From Fimbriimonadia bacterium (GTDB lineage Bacteria > Armatimonadota > Fimbriimonadia > Fimbriimonadales > GBS-DC): DNA of 64,000 nt. The stretch is from assembly GCA_026129765.1 (NCBI GenBank), contig JAHCHP010000001.1, forward strand, positions 1 to 64,000, read 5' to 3'. The notes beneath the pieces were generated by a model. The model had not been told where the DNA came from. It saw nothing but the letters and a program-made list of their open reading frames with translations, and did not search any database. A program made the translations under genes and the position numbers. Positions 26,093-34,040 of this stretch are shown here, piece after piece; position 1 is the first letter of the stretch, and each line of letters opens with the position of its first letter.

Positions 26093-27255
26093 TTTTAGAG
26101 TGGAGTTTGAGAGAGAATAAGCCGATAATGAAGCATGTTGCAGTCAGAAGTAAAGGCAGAGTGCTGGAGACTACGGAGATGGATATGGACTATCAACCTA
26201 CCCAAGCGACAACCTTGAGTGCGCTCAAAAGCGATCAACCGGTGAATGTGTTGATTGTGGATGATGATGATCTTGTGCGAGAAACCCTGCAGTTTGTGCT
26301 GGAAGATGCGGACTATCAAGTTTTTCCCGCTTCGAATGCGATAGAAGCTTTGGGAATCTTGGAAAACCAGTCCGTTGACATGATTCTCAGTGATATTTTC
26401 ATGCCCGGTATGAACGGGTTTGAGCTGCTTCGCCAAATCAAACAGCGTCGTCCCGATGTGCCAGTCGTCTTGATTACGGGGTTCGCAAACATCGAAATGG
26501 CGCGTCATGCGCTGAAAGAGGGCGCGGTCGATTTCATCACGAAGCCCTATAATGTGAGTGAGATACCGATTTTAGTGGAGCGTAATCTGACCCGCGTTGG
26601 TATTGACAACATCGTGAAAGAGACGCTGCACGCCGAGATTCAAAAAACCTACCGCGCCACCATGGAAGCGTTGCTGGCAGCGTTAGATACGCGTGATACG
26701 GAGACCGAAGGACACTCCGAACGTGTGGCTGCCTATACCATGATGATGGCAGAGAAATTAGACCTGACGCCCGAAGAGTTGACCAGCATCGAACGAGGCG
26801 CGCTGCTGCATGACATCGGCAAGATCGGCGTGCCGGACAGCATTTTGTACAAGCCTGGACCACTGAATGACCAAGAATGGGAAGTTATGAAGCAGCATCC
26901 CATAGATGGCTACCGTATGTGTATGAAGGTGGAACTGTTGCAGCCTGCCGCGCCCATCGTGCTGCACCACCATGAGCGTTGGGATGGGAAAGGGTATCCA
27001 CACGGGTTGAGCGGAGAACAGATTCCGCTGGGGGCGCGCCTTTTCGCCATTGCCGACACTTTAGACGCGATTACTTCGGATCGTCCTTACCGGAAAGCGC
27101 AAAGCTTCGAGAAAGCTTGCGAAGAGATTGAACAATGTAGTGGCAAACAATTTGACCCTACGATTGTGGAAATCTTTTTGGCGATCCCGGCAGAGCAATG
27201 GCAAACAGTTCGCCAAATCACCATGACGGGACGCGAAATGCGGTCTGCCGCCTAA
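26083..27255 (+). CDS. Response regulator with HD-GYP phosphodiesterase domain
   Basis: 390 residues by the longest reading. The receiver domain starts at about residue 54 (VNVLIVDDDDLVRETL) with the phospho-acceptor D104 in ILSDIFMPGMNG and K in ITKPY. A linker leads to the HD-GYP domain from about 190: HSERVAAYT, LLHDIGKIGVP (H243, D244), HHERWDGKGYP (GYP at 304-306) and DTLDAITSDRPYR. The family degrades cyclic di-GMP. No kinase is adjacent. The start is uncertain: ATG at 26128 (MKHVAV) or a later one would remove the unstructured first 15-50 residues. Confidence 0.9.
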   Translation: MRAILEWSLRENKPIMKHVAVRSKGRVLETTEMDMDYQPTQATTLSALKSDQPVNVLIVDDDDLVRETLQFVLEDADYQVFPASNAIEALGILENQSVDMILSDIFMPGMNGFELLRQIKQRRPDVPVVLITGFANIEMARHALKEGAVDFITKPYNVSEIPILVERNLTRVGIDNIVKETLHAEIQKTYRATMEALLAALDTRDTETEGHSERVAAYTMMMAEKLDLTPEELTSIERGALLHDIGKIGVPDSILYKPGPLNDQEWEVMKQHPIDGYRMCMKVELLQPAAPIVLHHHERWDGKGYPHGLSGEQIPLGARLFAIADTLDAITSDRPYRKAQSFEKACEEIEQCSGKQFDPTIVEIFLAIPAEQWQTVRQITMTGREMRSAA

Positions 27256-27296
27256 TCTGAGTCATCGTTATCGCGCACACAGGCGGACTCTTCGTC

Positions 27297-27302
27297 TACA
27301 AT
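27297..27302 (+). promoter_or_regulatory. -10 element of the CBU_0592-like gene, leaderless type
   Basis: TACAAT ends 7 bp before the ATG at 27310; no ribosome binding site is present. Confidence 0.45.
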
Positions 27303-27309
27303 ACATGGC

Positions 27310-27567
27310 ATGGATGCCATTCTTCAAATTGTGGGCGCGATAATGATTCTTATTGCCTTTGTCATGGCGCAGATGCGCCGGATGAGCCCTCACTCCTTTT
27401 CTTACTTGATGCTCAATTTTGTAGGTTCTGCGCTGTTAGGCGTGTTGGCAGCCAGAGGGCAGCAGTGGGGCTTTTTGCTGTTAGAAATTGTTTGGGCAGC
27501 GGTTTCATTGGCAGGCTTGTGGAACTGGTTGAATCAGCGGGTTAAGAACCCTCCCCCGAGCGATTGA
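27310..27567 (+). CDS. Small membrane protein, CBU_0592-like
   Basis: 85 residues with three predicted helices (about 3-20, 30-48, 52-75). The pattern LQIVGAIMILIAFVMAQ, SYLMLNFVGSALLGVLA and QWGFLLLEIVWAAVSLAGLW resembles the CBU_0592 family of small membrane proteins of unknown role. The tail is polar and proline-rich. The ATG sits 7 bp after TACAAT; an out-of-frame ATG at 27305 is not used. Confidence 0.7.
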   Translation: MDAILQIVGAIMILIAFVMAQMRRMSPHSFSYLMLNFVGSALLGVLAARGQQWGFLLLEIVWAAVSLAGLWNWLNQRVKNPPPSD

Positions 27568-27613
27568 GGAACCGATTTTTCTGGAGCTGGGAATGAATCG
27601 GCGCGGTCTGCGG

Positions 27614-27619
27614 TATACT
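27614..27619 (+). promoter_or_regulatory. -10 element of the DtxR-type regulator gene
   Basis: TATACT about 33 bp before the GTG start at 27653; AAGGAT lies between them. Confidence 0.4.
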
Positions 27620-27652
27620 TAATAAGTCAGACTCAAAAAGGATCAGCCATCA

Positions 27653-28105
27653 GTGACGACCACAAAATCAGCGACCAGCCGCGGCTCGATAGAGATGAGC
27701 CGGGTCTCAACGGAAAATTATTTGAAAGCGATCTTGCGCTTAACGGAAACAGAGGAGGCGGCAAGTACGACTGCGCTTGCCAAAATATTGGAAGTGAGAC
27801 CTGCCGCTGTTACGCAGATGATCAAGGTGCTGGCTGAGCGCGGCTGGTTGACTTATAAGCCTTACCGGGGCGTTCAGTTGACCTCCGAAGGGCGCGCCCG
27901 CGCCGAAGAGATCGTGCGCCATCACCGGCTTCTGGAGCGGTACTTGTGCGATCATCTGGGTTATTCCCCCGAAGAGGCGCACCGGGAAGCCGAGAGTTTG
28001 GAGCATCATATTTCGGAAGCGTTTGAAGCGCGCATTGCAGAATTGATGAATGACCCGGATACTTGCCCTCATGGACAGCCTATTCCCCCCAAAGTGGATA
28101 AGTAG
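27653..28105 (+). CDS. DtxR/MntR family metal-dependent repressor
   Basis: 150 residues from a GTG start (AAGGAT about 11 nt upstream); the ATG at 27695, where the conserved part begins, is the alternative. The winged helix runs STENYLKAILRLTETEEAAS through RPAAVTQMIKVLAERGWLTY, and the dimerisation/metal domain has VRHHRLLERYLCDHLGYSPEEAHREAE and LEHHISEAFEARI. It lacks the SH3-like third domain, as in MntR. It probably represses manganese or iron uptake genes; none is in the window. A CPHG motif near the end could take part in metal binding. Confidence 0.85.
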   Translation: MTTTKSATSRGSIEMSRVSTENYLKAILRLTETEEAASTTALAKILEVRPAAVTQMIKVLAERGWLTYKPYRGVQLTSEGRARAEEIVRHHRLLERYLCDHLGYSPEEAHREAESLEHHISEAFEARIAELMNDPDTCPHGQPIPPKVDK

Positions 28106-28124
28106 ACCCTAAGAACAAAACAAA

Positions 28125-28168
28125 ACCCCAAAAATAGACAAGCCCCCAATTCTTGGAGAAAAGGGGGC
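28125..28168 (-). terminator. Possible terminator of the PEP-CTERM gene
   Basis: GCCCCC (28142-28147) pairs with GGGGGC (28163-28168). On the minus strand the stem is followed by TTGTCTATTTTT. The stem is short but GC-rich. Confidence 0.5.
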
Positions 28169-28195
28169 ATATATCTATGGTATGATCCGTCGTTC

Positions 28196-28843
28196 TTACT
28201 TTCGATTGCGGCGGCGGATTGCCAGACCTGCCAAGCCGGTCGCCAAAGCAATCATGCTGGCTGGCTCAGGAACCCAGTTCTGCTGAACAATGGTCAACCC
28301 AGAAATGGTGTTAGTCGGCAGCGTTGCGCCATCGATGTCCAGAATGAACGTCTTTTTCACTTTCAGGCGATTATCAGGTCGAGACAGAGGATAGGTCTGA
28401 TCAAAGACGACGGGACCATCAGTGCCTCCGAAGAAGCTGCCCACGTAGTTGCCCCCTACGCTTAACAGCACTTCGCCTGTATCCGCATCTTCCACGATCT
28501 CGCTCCAAGTGATGCGACCGCGATCAAACACAACTCCCTGGAAGGTCATGTGCATTGCCGTGATATCGTAGTGCGCGCTCGAATCGACTTCGTAAATCAG
28601 CGTCATAAGCGCTACCGCGTTATTAGTCGCATCGCCTACCAGAATGCCCGGGAACAAGTTCAGCGAGTTATTGTTGGGACCGCTCACTGCGCTTGAAATC
28701 GGTGTCGTGTAAACGCCAGTCGGCAAGAACAAGACACTGGAATGAATTATGTTGTAATTGAAATTCGCCTGCGCTGCGCCAATCAATCCAGCGCATGCCA
28801 CAGCGAACGTCATTCCTGTAAACCACTTTCGTTTCATCCGCAT
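28196..28843 (-). CDS. PEP-CTERM exported protein
   Basis: 215 residues from the ATG at 28843, which has GGAGGT 9 nt upstream; the open frame extends to 29047 but that part looks non-coding. A signal peptide (KRKWFTGMTFAVACAGL to AQA) is followed by a beta-rich domain and the sorting tail WVPEPASMIALATGLAGLAI plus RRRNRK. Expected to be exported and processed by an exosortase. The tail is almost the same as that of the fragment at 1-186. The middle domain is not recognised. Confidence 0.85.
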   Translation of the reverse strand: MRMKRKWFTGMTFAVACAGLIGAAQANFNYNIIHSSVLFLPTGVYTTPISSAVSGPNNNSLNLFPGILVGDATNNAVALMTLIYEVDSSAHYDITAMHMTFQGVVFDRGRITWSEIVEDADTGEVLLSVGGNYVGSFFGGTDGPVVFDQTYPLSRPDNRLKVKKTFILDIDGATLPTNTISGLTIVQQNWVPEPASMIALATGLAGLAIRRRNRK

Positions 28844-28949
28844 TTTAAGAAGACCTCCATCTTCGAAAAGTAACTCCATGAATACATGACTCCTGAGCGG
28901 ACAAAAACCGGACAAAAGTTGGAGGAATTTTAAGAAATGGCTATAGGAT

Positions 28950-28981
28950 AGGGGGTTCCCCCTACCAGCAGGGGGAACCGT
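28950..28981. repeat. Hairpin of the CCCCCTAC-AGC family (copy D)
   Basis: GGTTCCCCCT (28954-28963) pairs with AGGGGGAACC (28970-28979). The loop region CCCCCTACCAGCAGGGGG resembles those at 40226-40257 and 40424-40449. It lies just past the stop of the gene at 28992-29801 and may also end its transcription, though no T-tract follows on that strand. Confidence 0.6.
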
Positions 28982-28991
28982 TTTCGCGGGA

Positions 28992-29801
28992 TCAATCGTT
29001 TGGGGAGGCGGACAGTGGCGAGGACATCGTACTACGCCATTCCACATAGCTTAAAGTAAGGTCAGTTACCATCCCGAATAGGTTGCCATCCGATGCCAAT
29101 CGCAACACATCGCGAGGCGAACCGCTGTCGCCAGGCACACTGCCCCATGCGCTTACTTCCCCCGTGTTGGAGCCAAACCGGAGCAGACCATAGCAGCGTT
29201 CTGGTCTACCGAACGAATCCAGCTTATAACCATAGGCTCGCCCTGAAGCCATATCGATAACCACAGAGACCCAAAGGGAGTGATGTAGATCGCCGGGGAA
29301 GGTCTGGCGGATCGTGTAGCGCAAACGCGCGCCCAAGTTGAAGGCGATTCCCGCTGCTGAGTTCAGAACGCTGTCCTCATGCCAGAAGAACACCCGCTCA
29401 TTGGTCGAAGAAGCTAGGTTGGGTGGCTCTATCAGCATGTCGATGCGCAAGGTTCCAGAGGTGAGACGAGCCGTCGTATTGGCAGCGCATCCGCACAAAG
29501 CGAAGGGGTATTTCTTGCCCATCGCGACGGCGGGCGGCGTGTCAGTCATCGGAACAAAGGTTCCATGAATCGTTTGTGCCCACTGATGAAAGCGGTGCAA
29601 CCGAGTATTGCTGCCAAAGCAGTTCAGATATTGGTTGAAGTCGTCGACCGAGCCGACTCCATCTGACGCAACCGTGTTATCGCCATAGGAAGCGAAGGTC
29701 ACCGGTTGAAGAGACGAGTTGAGCTGCGCATATAAAAGCGAAGTTGTCAGAGCGCAAAGCCCTGCGTTTACGAAAAACTTAGAGACAATCCAACGATTCA
29801 T
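28992..29801 (-). CDS. Exported protein of unknown function
   Basis: 269 residues from the ATG at 29801 (GAGGAGGT 5 nt upstream; TTG at 29816 is in the Shine-Dalgarno region). The signal peptide is MNRWIVSKFFVNAGLCALTT to LLYAQ. Near residue 45 VASDGVGSVDDFNQYLNCFG looks like half of a dockerin-type calcium loop. The remainder is beta-rich, with ALCGCAANTTARLTSGTLRI and VSVVIDMASGRAYGYKLD, and a Gly/Ser-rich end. I do not recognise a family. A TATAAT -10 lies at 29821-29826. It is upstream of the PEP-CTERM gene on the same strand. Confidence 0.65.
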   Translation of the reverse strand: MNRWIVSKFFVNAGLCALTTSLLYAQLNSSLQPVTFASYGDNTVASDGVGSVDDFNQYLNCFGSNTRLHRFHQWAQTIHGTFVPMTDTPPAVAMGKKYPFALCGCAANTTARLTSGTLRIDMLIEPPNLASSTNERVFFWHEDSVLNSAAGIAFNLGARLRYTIRQTFPGDLHHSLWVSVVIDMASGRAYGYKLDSFGRPERCYGLLRFGSNTGEVSAWGSVPGDSGSPRDVLRLASDGNLFGMVTDLTLSYVEWRSTMSSPLSASPND

Positions 29802-29820
29802 AATGCACCTCCTCAAACCT

Positions 29821-29826
29821 ATTATA
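29821..29826 (-). promoter_or_regulatory. -10 element of the exported orphan gene
   Basis: TATAAT on the minus strand, 20 bp before the start codon at 29801, followed by GAGGAGGT. Confidence 0.5.
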
Positions 29827-29887
29827 TCACAAAACTCTCCTCATTTCGACCATCGCTCCGGCAGGAAGATCAGTCGTTTCAACGAAT

Positions 29888-31234
29888 ATGCTGACGTTCA
29901 TGAAATCGTTTCCCTATGGGCAGGCAGCGTTGACGATGGCGGGATTAGCCGCCGCGTCTGGCGCATGGCTAATGACCCGCCGATCCGAGAAAACCCAGGC
30001 AGATGTCAGGCTTTGGACCTTTGCAAAGCCCCATTATGAAGCCTATCTGGAGGCAGTTCCCGCTTTTGAGGCAGCTCATCCGGGCGCGCGAGTCGAGATG
30101 CAGCTGGTGGCTGGCGAAGCCGTCACATCGCGTTTACAAGCCGCTTTTTGGGCAGACTTGGATGTGCCGGATTTGGTGGAAGTGGAGATCAGTTCGGCAG
30201 GCAGCTTCTTCCGAGGACCGCTCAAAGAGATCGGTTTTGTCGATTTAACCGACCGTATTCATCGCGAAGGGTTGTGGGACCGGCTGGTGCAAGCGCGTTT
30301 TGCTCCCTACACCTCGCGGGGCAGAATCTTTGGTTTGCCGCATGACGTGCATCCGGTGGTGTTGGCTTATCGTCGCGATTTGGCAGAAAAAGCGGGAATC
30401 GATGTGAACAAAATTGAGACGTGGGACGATTTCATTGAGGCGGGGCGGCGCTATACGATCCCGAACAAACGCTATATGGCAGAATTTCCCGAAAGCGACT
30501 CTTCCCGCTTCGAGGGGCTGTTATTCCAGCGGGACGGCGGTTATTTCGATCAACAGGGCAACTGTATCATGGATGATGAACGCGCGGTGGAGAGCATGAA
30601 ATTTTATGTGCCGATGGTTGCGGGACCCAATCGTATCGGCAGCGACTTGGGCGGAGGGCAAATCTTCACGCGCGCGGTCGAAGATGGCTATTTTCTCTTT
30701 ATGATTACGCCCGATTGGCGCAGTAAGACCTTGGAGCAGGATGTTCCTAAGATGTCTGGTCGCATGGCGCTGATGCCGCTGCCTGCCGTTCGAAAGGGGG
30801 GACGCCGTACCAGCACATGGGGCGGCACGATGATCGGGATCACAAAGAAGTGCCAGAACCCTGAATTGGCGTGGGCGCTCGCGCTGCATTTGTACCTCAA
30901 TAAACAGGATTTGGCTCAGCGGTTTCGGGATACCAATATACTTGCGCCTGACCGTGAGGCATGGACGCTGCCTGTTTACCGAGAGCCGCGCCCCTATTGG
31001 AGTAACCAGCCCTTAGGCGAAATTTATACAAAACTCGCGCCTGATGTGCCGTTCCAATACACCAGTCCCTATATTGGCACTGCAAAAGGAAAAATGAGTG
31101 AAGCGCTCATCGCATGTGTGCAGTATTACAATCAGCGTGGCGAGCGCGGGTTCGCCCCTTTCGTCCGGACTCGGTTGAAACAGAGCGCAGATGAAGTTCG
31201 CCGTTTGATGAAACGAAACCCCTTCATGGAATAG
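29888..31234 (+). CDS. ABC transporter substrate-binding protein, sugar type
   Basis: 448 residues. An N-terminal hydrophobic stretch (MAGLAAASGAWLM) serves as signal or anchor. The body has the extracellular solute-binding family 1 pattern: VRLWTFAKPHYEAYLEAVPAF, DVPDLVEVEI, GLPHDVHPVVLAYRRD, FEGLLFQRDGGYFDQQG and MALMPLPAV. Family members deliver oligosaccharides to MalF/MalG-type permeases. The permease gene follows after 3 nt. No clear Shine-Dalgarno sequence precedes the ATG at 29888; ATG at 29900 is possible. Confidence 0.88.
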   Translation: MLTFMKSFPYGQAALTMAGLAAASGAWLMTRRSEKTQADVRLWTFAKPHYEAYLEAVPAFEAAHPGARVEMQLVAGEAVTSRLQAAFWADLDVPDLVEVEISSAGSFFRGPLKEIGFVDLTDRIHREGLWDRLVQARFAPYTSRGRIFGLPHDVHPVVLAYRRDLAEKAGIDVNKIETWDDFIEAGRRYTIPNKRYMAEFPESDSSRFEGLLFQRDGGYFDQQGNCIMDDERAVESMKFYVPMVAGPNRIGSDLGGGQIFTRAVEDGYFLFMITPDWRSKTLEQDVPKMSGRMALMPLPAVRKGGRRTSTWGGTMIGITKKCQNPELAWALALHLYLNKQDLAQRFRDTNILAPDREAWTLPVYREPRPYWSNQPLGEIYTKLAPDVPFQYTSPYIGTAKGKMSEALIACVQYYNQRGERGFAPFVRTRLKQSADEVRRLMKRNPFME

Positions 31235-31237
31235 AGA

Positions 31238-32164
31238 ATGCGTACGGATATGGCTGCTAACGATCTTTTGCCCCGCGCGAAACGCTGGAATGCTCAGCGA
31301 GTCGCGCCTTATGTGTTTATCGCGCCGTTTGTGATTTTGTTTCTTGTATTTGGCGCATATCCCTTGATCAAAAGCCTTGTGCTTTCATTCTATATCACAA
31401 ACGGTCCCAAAAGCTCGGTGTTTGTGGGATTGCAGAATTTTGCTTTTTTATTGACCGATCCAGACTTTCACAAAGCGACGCGCAATACGGCGATTTACAC
31501 ATTTTGGTCTGTGTTTCTCCAATTGCCGCTCAGCCTCGGATTGGCTCTCTTATTAAATGCGCGTTGGGTACGGGGCAGGGAATGGTTAAGGCTCGCATTT
31601 TTTTCGCCACACTTAGTCGGGCAGGTGTTTGTTGGGGTCTTGTTCAGCGTATTGTTTGTCCCTCAATATGGGCTTATCAATCAAGCGCTGCATGCGGTCG
31701 CGGATGTGCCTTTAGATACGCGCTGGTTGGCGAACCCCCAATTGATCATGCCCGCTTTGGTGTTGACCAGTCTTTGGATGTATGTCGGGTTTAATATGGT
31801 CTATTTTCTTGCCGCGCTTCAAGCGGTTGACAAAGAACTATATGAAGCAGCAAGGGTCGATGGCGCGAACAGTTGGCAGCAATTTTGGGCAGTGACGCTA
31901 CCGGGTATTCGTCCTGTCGCGATTTTTGTGCTGTTGATGAGTACGATTGGCTCGTTCCAACTGTTCGAGCTGCCATGGGTTATGTTGGGACGTTCAGCAG
32001 GAGCCGATGGCGCAGGTTTGACTATCGTGATGTATCTTTATCAAACCGGGTATGTTTCAGGTGATTTGGGATATGCCTCTGCTGTAGGCTGGATGCTTGC
32101 GCTGGGTCTGCTCATTGTGAGTCTGGCGCAGTTGCGGATCACGGGCGGCTTCAAGACCGGCTAA
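31238..32164 (+). CDS. ABC transporter permease, MalF/UgpA type
   Basis: 308 residues with six membrane helices and the cytoplasmic EAA loop ELYEAARVDGANSWQQFW, which contacts the ATPase. It pairs with the binding protein just upstream. Its usual MalG-type partner is not next to it but resembles the gene at 50455-51285 on the other strand. No ATPase is in the window; a shared MsmK-like ATPase elsewhere is likely. The start may be ATG 31238 or ATG 31250. Confidence 0.9.
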   Translation: MRTDMAANDLLPRAKRWNAQRVAPYVFIAPFVILFLVFGAYPLIKSLVLSFYITNGPKSSVFVGLQNFAFLLTDPDFHKATRNTAIYTFWSVFLQLPLSLGLALLLNARWVRGREWLRLAFFSPHLVGQVFVGVLFSVLFVPQYGLINQALHAVADVPLDTRWLANPQLIMPALVLTSLWMYVGFNMVYFLAALQAVDKELYEAARVDGANSWQQFWAVTLPGIRPVAIFVLLMSTIGSFQLFELPWVMLGRSAGADGAGLTIVMYLYQTGYVSGDLGYASAVGWMLALGLLIVSLAQLRITGGFKTG

Positions 32165-32170
32165 TGGTTT

Positions 32171-32193
32171 CTGGGCGCGGAAACCGCGCCCAG
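32171..32193. terminator. Perfect hairpin between convergent permease and BI-1 genes
   Basis: CTGGGCGCGG (32171-32180) pairs perfectly with CCGCGCCCAG (32184-32193) around AAA. Neither side has a clear T-tract, but the position between two stop codons fits a bidirectional terminator. Confidence 0.55.
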
Positions 32194-32213
32194 ACAATAA
32201 CAGAAATGCTATG

Positions 32214-32960
32214 TCACCGGCTGCGTAGTTTGCTCAGAAGCCGAAGGATTTCGATGTAGAGCCAGACTAAGGTGACAATCAAACCGAACGCGGCAAACCA
32301 CTCCAGCGCTTTGGGCGCGTTTGAGCGAACGCCTTGATCAATATAATCAAAGTCGAGCAAGAAGTTCAGTGCGGCGATCACGATAATTACCAAACTGACA
32401 CCGATGCCAAGCGCGCCTGTATCGTGTAGGAAAGGCATTTGCATGCCGAAGAAGCGCATGGCAATTGCCCCTAAATAAAGAAACATCACACCAATCGTGG
32501 CGGCAATGAGCCCCGCTTTGAATTTTTCGGTGACTTTGATGAGGCCGCTTCGATAGATGGATAAGACTCCGAACATCACGCCAAAAGTGAGTACCACCGC
32601 TTGCATTGCGATGCCTGGGTAACGCGCGTTCAGCAGGCTGGAAATAACGCCTAATGCAAAACCTTTTAGAAGGGCATAAATCGGCGATAAGAAGGCAGCC
32701 CATTCGCGTTTGAAATTAATCACCATTCCGACCAAGAAACCGCCCAAGATGCCTCCCCATACCCAAGGCACAACGGCTTCCACAGGGCGCGCGGCAGTCA
32801 GGTTCCAAGTCACACTGGCAGCCATTACCACAAGCGCCAGCAAAAAGAGCGTTTTGTTAATCGTGCCTTCCACCGTCATGGTCCCGCTGACGGGGTAAGT
32901 ATGAGAACCATACGGCACTTCAAAAGTATGTTCATTTAAGACAGGATTCGATGCTCGCAT
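32214..32960 (-). CDS. Bax inhibitor-1/YccA family membrane protein
   Basis: 248 residues with seven hydrophobic segments. The segments from PWVWGGILGGFLVGMVINF, through AVVLTFGVMFGVLSIY, to FLLDFDYIDQGV and ALEWFAAFGLIVTLVWLYIEI match the BI-1-like YccA group, which has a conserved acidic pair near the last helix. Some members are pH-sensitive calcium leak channels; the role here is not known. A GGAGGTT Shine-Dalgarno sequence and a TATTAT -10 lie upstream. It is divergent from the CADD-like gene. Confidence 0.9.
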   Translation of the reverse strand: MRASNPVLNEHTFEVPYGSHTYPVSGTMTVEGTINKTLFLLALVVMAASVTWNLTAARPVEAVVPWVWGGILGGFLVGMVINFKREWAAFLSPIYALLKGFALGVISSLLNARYPGIAMQAVVLTFGVMFGVLSIYRSGLIKVTEKFKAGLIAATIGVMFLYLGAIAMRFFGMQMPFLHDTGALGIGVSLVIIVIAALNFLLDFDYIDQGVRSNAPKALEWFAAFGLIVTLVWLYIEILRLLSKLRSR

Positions 32961-33006
32961 GACAATTGATTAACCTCCAGACGAAAATAATACCCTATTC
33001 TGCGGG

Positions 33007-33012
33007 TACAAT
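33007..33012 (+). promoter_or_regulatory. -10 element of the CADD-like gene
   Basis: TACAAT, 38 bp before the start codon at 33051; the leader has ACGGAGGT at normal distance. Confidence 0.4.
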
Positions 33013-33050
33013 CTTGTTTCCATATCATCATTACACGGAGGTTAAACAAT

Positions 33051-33632
33051 ATGAAAGAACGATTAGATGCAATCGTGGAGCAGCATAACCTTTTGAACCA
33101 TCCCTTCTACCAGGCTTGGAGCGCAGGGACGCTACCGGTCGAAGCATTGAAGACCTATGCGGAGGAGTACGGCGCATTCATTGCCGTTATCCCGCAGGGC
33201 TGGGCAGCGCAGGGCGACGAGGAAACGGAACACGAAGAGCAAGAGCATCGAGAATTGTGGGACGATTTCGCGTCTGCGCTGAACACGCAGATCGGCGAGG
33301 CGCGCCTGCCTGAAACCAAAGCGCTGATGCAAGCGGCTAACGATCTTTTCCAGAGTCCCGTTACTGCGCTGGGAGCGCTGTATGCGTTTGAGGTTCAGCA
33401 GCCCGCTACCGCTCAGTCAAAATTAGAAGGACTGAAGGCGCATTATCAACTGCCTGCCCAATCGGAGCCGTACTTTGAAGTTCACTCTCATAATCATCAT
33501 GAGGCAGAGAAGATTTTAGACCGCCTGTCTCGCGTGAGCGCAGAAGATCAGGCAACCGCCGCCGCTGCCTGTGAGCGGATGAGCAAGGCTTTGTGGGATG
33601 CATTGAGTGGGATTTATAGCGGTCAGGCTTGA
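33051..33632 (+). CDS. CADD-like heme-oxygenase-fold protein (possible p-aminobenzoate synthase)
   Basis: 193 residues, all helical. Compared from memory with Chlamydia CADD, HPFYQAWSAGTLPVEALKTY aligns with its HTFYVKWSKGELTKEQLQAY. Y20 falls on the sacrificial Tyr27, E114 (in GALYAFEVQQP) on the metal ligand Glu142, and K124 on Lys152; Tyr141 is replaced by F113. Acidic/His clusters DEETEHEEQEH (56-66) and HSHNHH (145-150) can supply further metal ligands. CADD proteins make p-aminobenzoate for folate from their own tyrosine. A role as another diiron or redox enzyme of this fold remains possible. Start ATG with GGAGGTT. Confidence 0.65.
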   Translation: MKERLDAIVEQHNLLNHPFYQAWSAGTLPVEALKTYAEEYGAFIAVIPQGWAAQGDEETEHEEQEHRELWDDFASALNTQIGEARLPETKALMQAANDLFQSPVTALGALYAFEVQQPATAQSKLEGLKAHYQLPAQSEPYFEVHSHNHHEAEKILDRLSRVSAEDQATAAAACERMSKALWDALSGIYSGQA

Positions 33633-33657
33633 AAAGTGTGTCAATACTGAAACAATA

Positions 33658-33800
33658 TATGCCTTGGCTGCGCTCGGCATGACAAAAGTGCGTGTAGGGG
33701 CAGACCTATGTGTCTGCCCTCTTAGAGGGCGCACACGCAGGTGCGCCCCTACTGAGCGTAGCGAATGGGTCTGCTGTTCGAAAGTTAGATTTCCGCGTAA
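33658..33800. repeat. Composite palindromic intergenic repeat (copy B)
   Basis: Units in order: ATGCCTTGGCTGCGCTCGG (33659 on); an outer stem GTAGGGGC (33694-33701) with GCCCCTAC (33745-33752); inner hairpins GGGCAGAC with GTCTGCCC and GGGCGCAC with GTGCGCCC, giving a three-way folded shape; then CTGAGCGTAGCGAATGGGTC and a decayed ATTTCCGCG unit. It shares the order of units with copy A. This fills the gene-free gap between the CADD-like gene and tRNA-Ser. Confidence 0.75.
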
Positions 33801-33930
33801 GCCCAAAAATTTAACTCACTGAAAATCTACAATTTCTAACCCCGAAGAAAGGTTTCCCTTGCTGTCTGGAAAAATTGATTTCTCCTACAATGTCACTCCG
33901 ATATCGGTCCCGGTCACTTACAAAACTTTC

Positions 33931-34020
33931 TGGCGGAGGAGGAGGGATTCGAACCCCCGTCCCAGTTGCCCGGGATGCGGTTTTCAAGACCGCCGCCTTC
34001 AACCACTCGGCCACTCCTCC
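33931..34020 (-). tRNA. tRNA-Ser (anticodon UGA)
   Basis: Read on the minus strand the 90-nt gene starts GGAGGAGTGGCCGAGTGG and ends CTCCTCCGCCA with an encoded CCA. The 7-bp acceptor stem is GGAGGAG/CTCCTCC; the anticodon loop is CTTGAAA with anticodon TGA; a long variable arm (CATCCCGGGCAACTGGGACG) marks a class II serine tRNA; and GGTTCGAATCC forms the T arm. It reads UCA and related serine codons. A TATAAT -10 (34035-34040) precedes it. Confidence 0.95.
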
Positions 34021-34030
34021 CAATAGAGTC

Positions 34031-34040
34031 TATAATTATA
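34031..34040. promoter_or_regulatory. Bidirectional -10 element between tRNA-Ser and the DUF4432 gene
   Basis: The palindrome TATAATTATA contains TATAAT on both strands. The minus-strand copy is 14 bp from the mature tRNA 5' end, and the plus-strand copy is 33 bp from the ATG at 34070. One short sequence could thus drive both genes. Confidence 0.6.

Noticed and set aside
28142-28168. Possible riboswitch or structured RNA between the DtxR-type gene and the PEP-CTERM gene
   Set aside because: Only one short hairpin between convergent stop codons; better explained as a terminator.
33516-33822. ORFs on both strands across 33516-33822
   Set aside because: They are made of the composite repeat (copy B) and the end of the CADD-like gene; no coding signal of their own.
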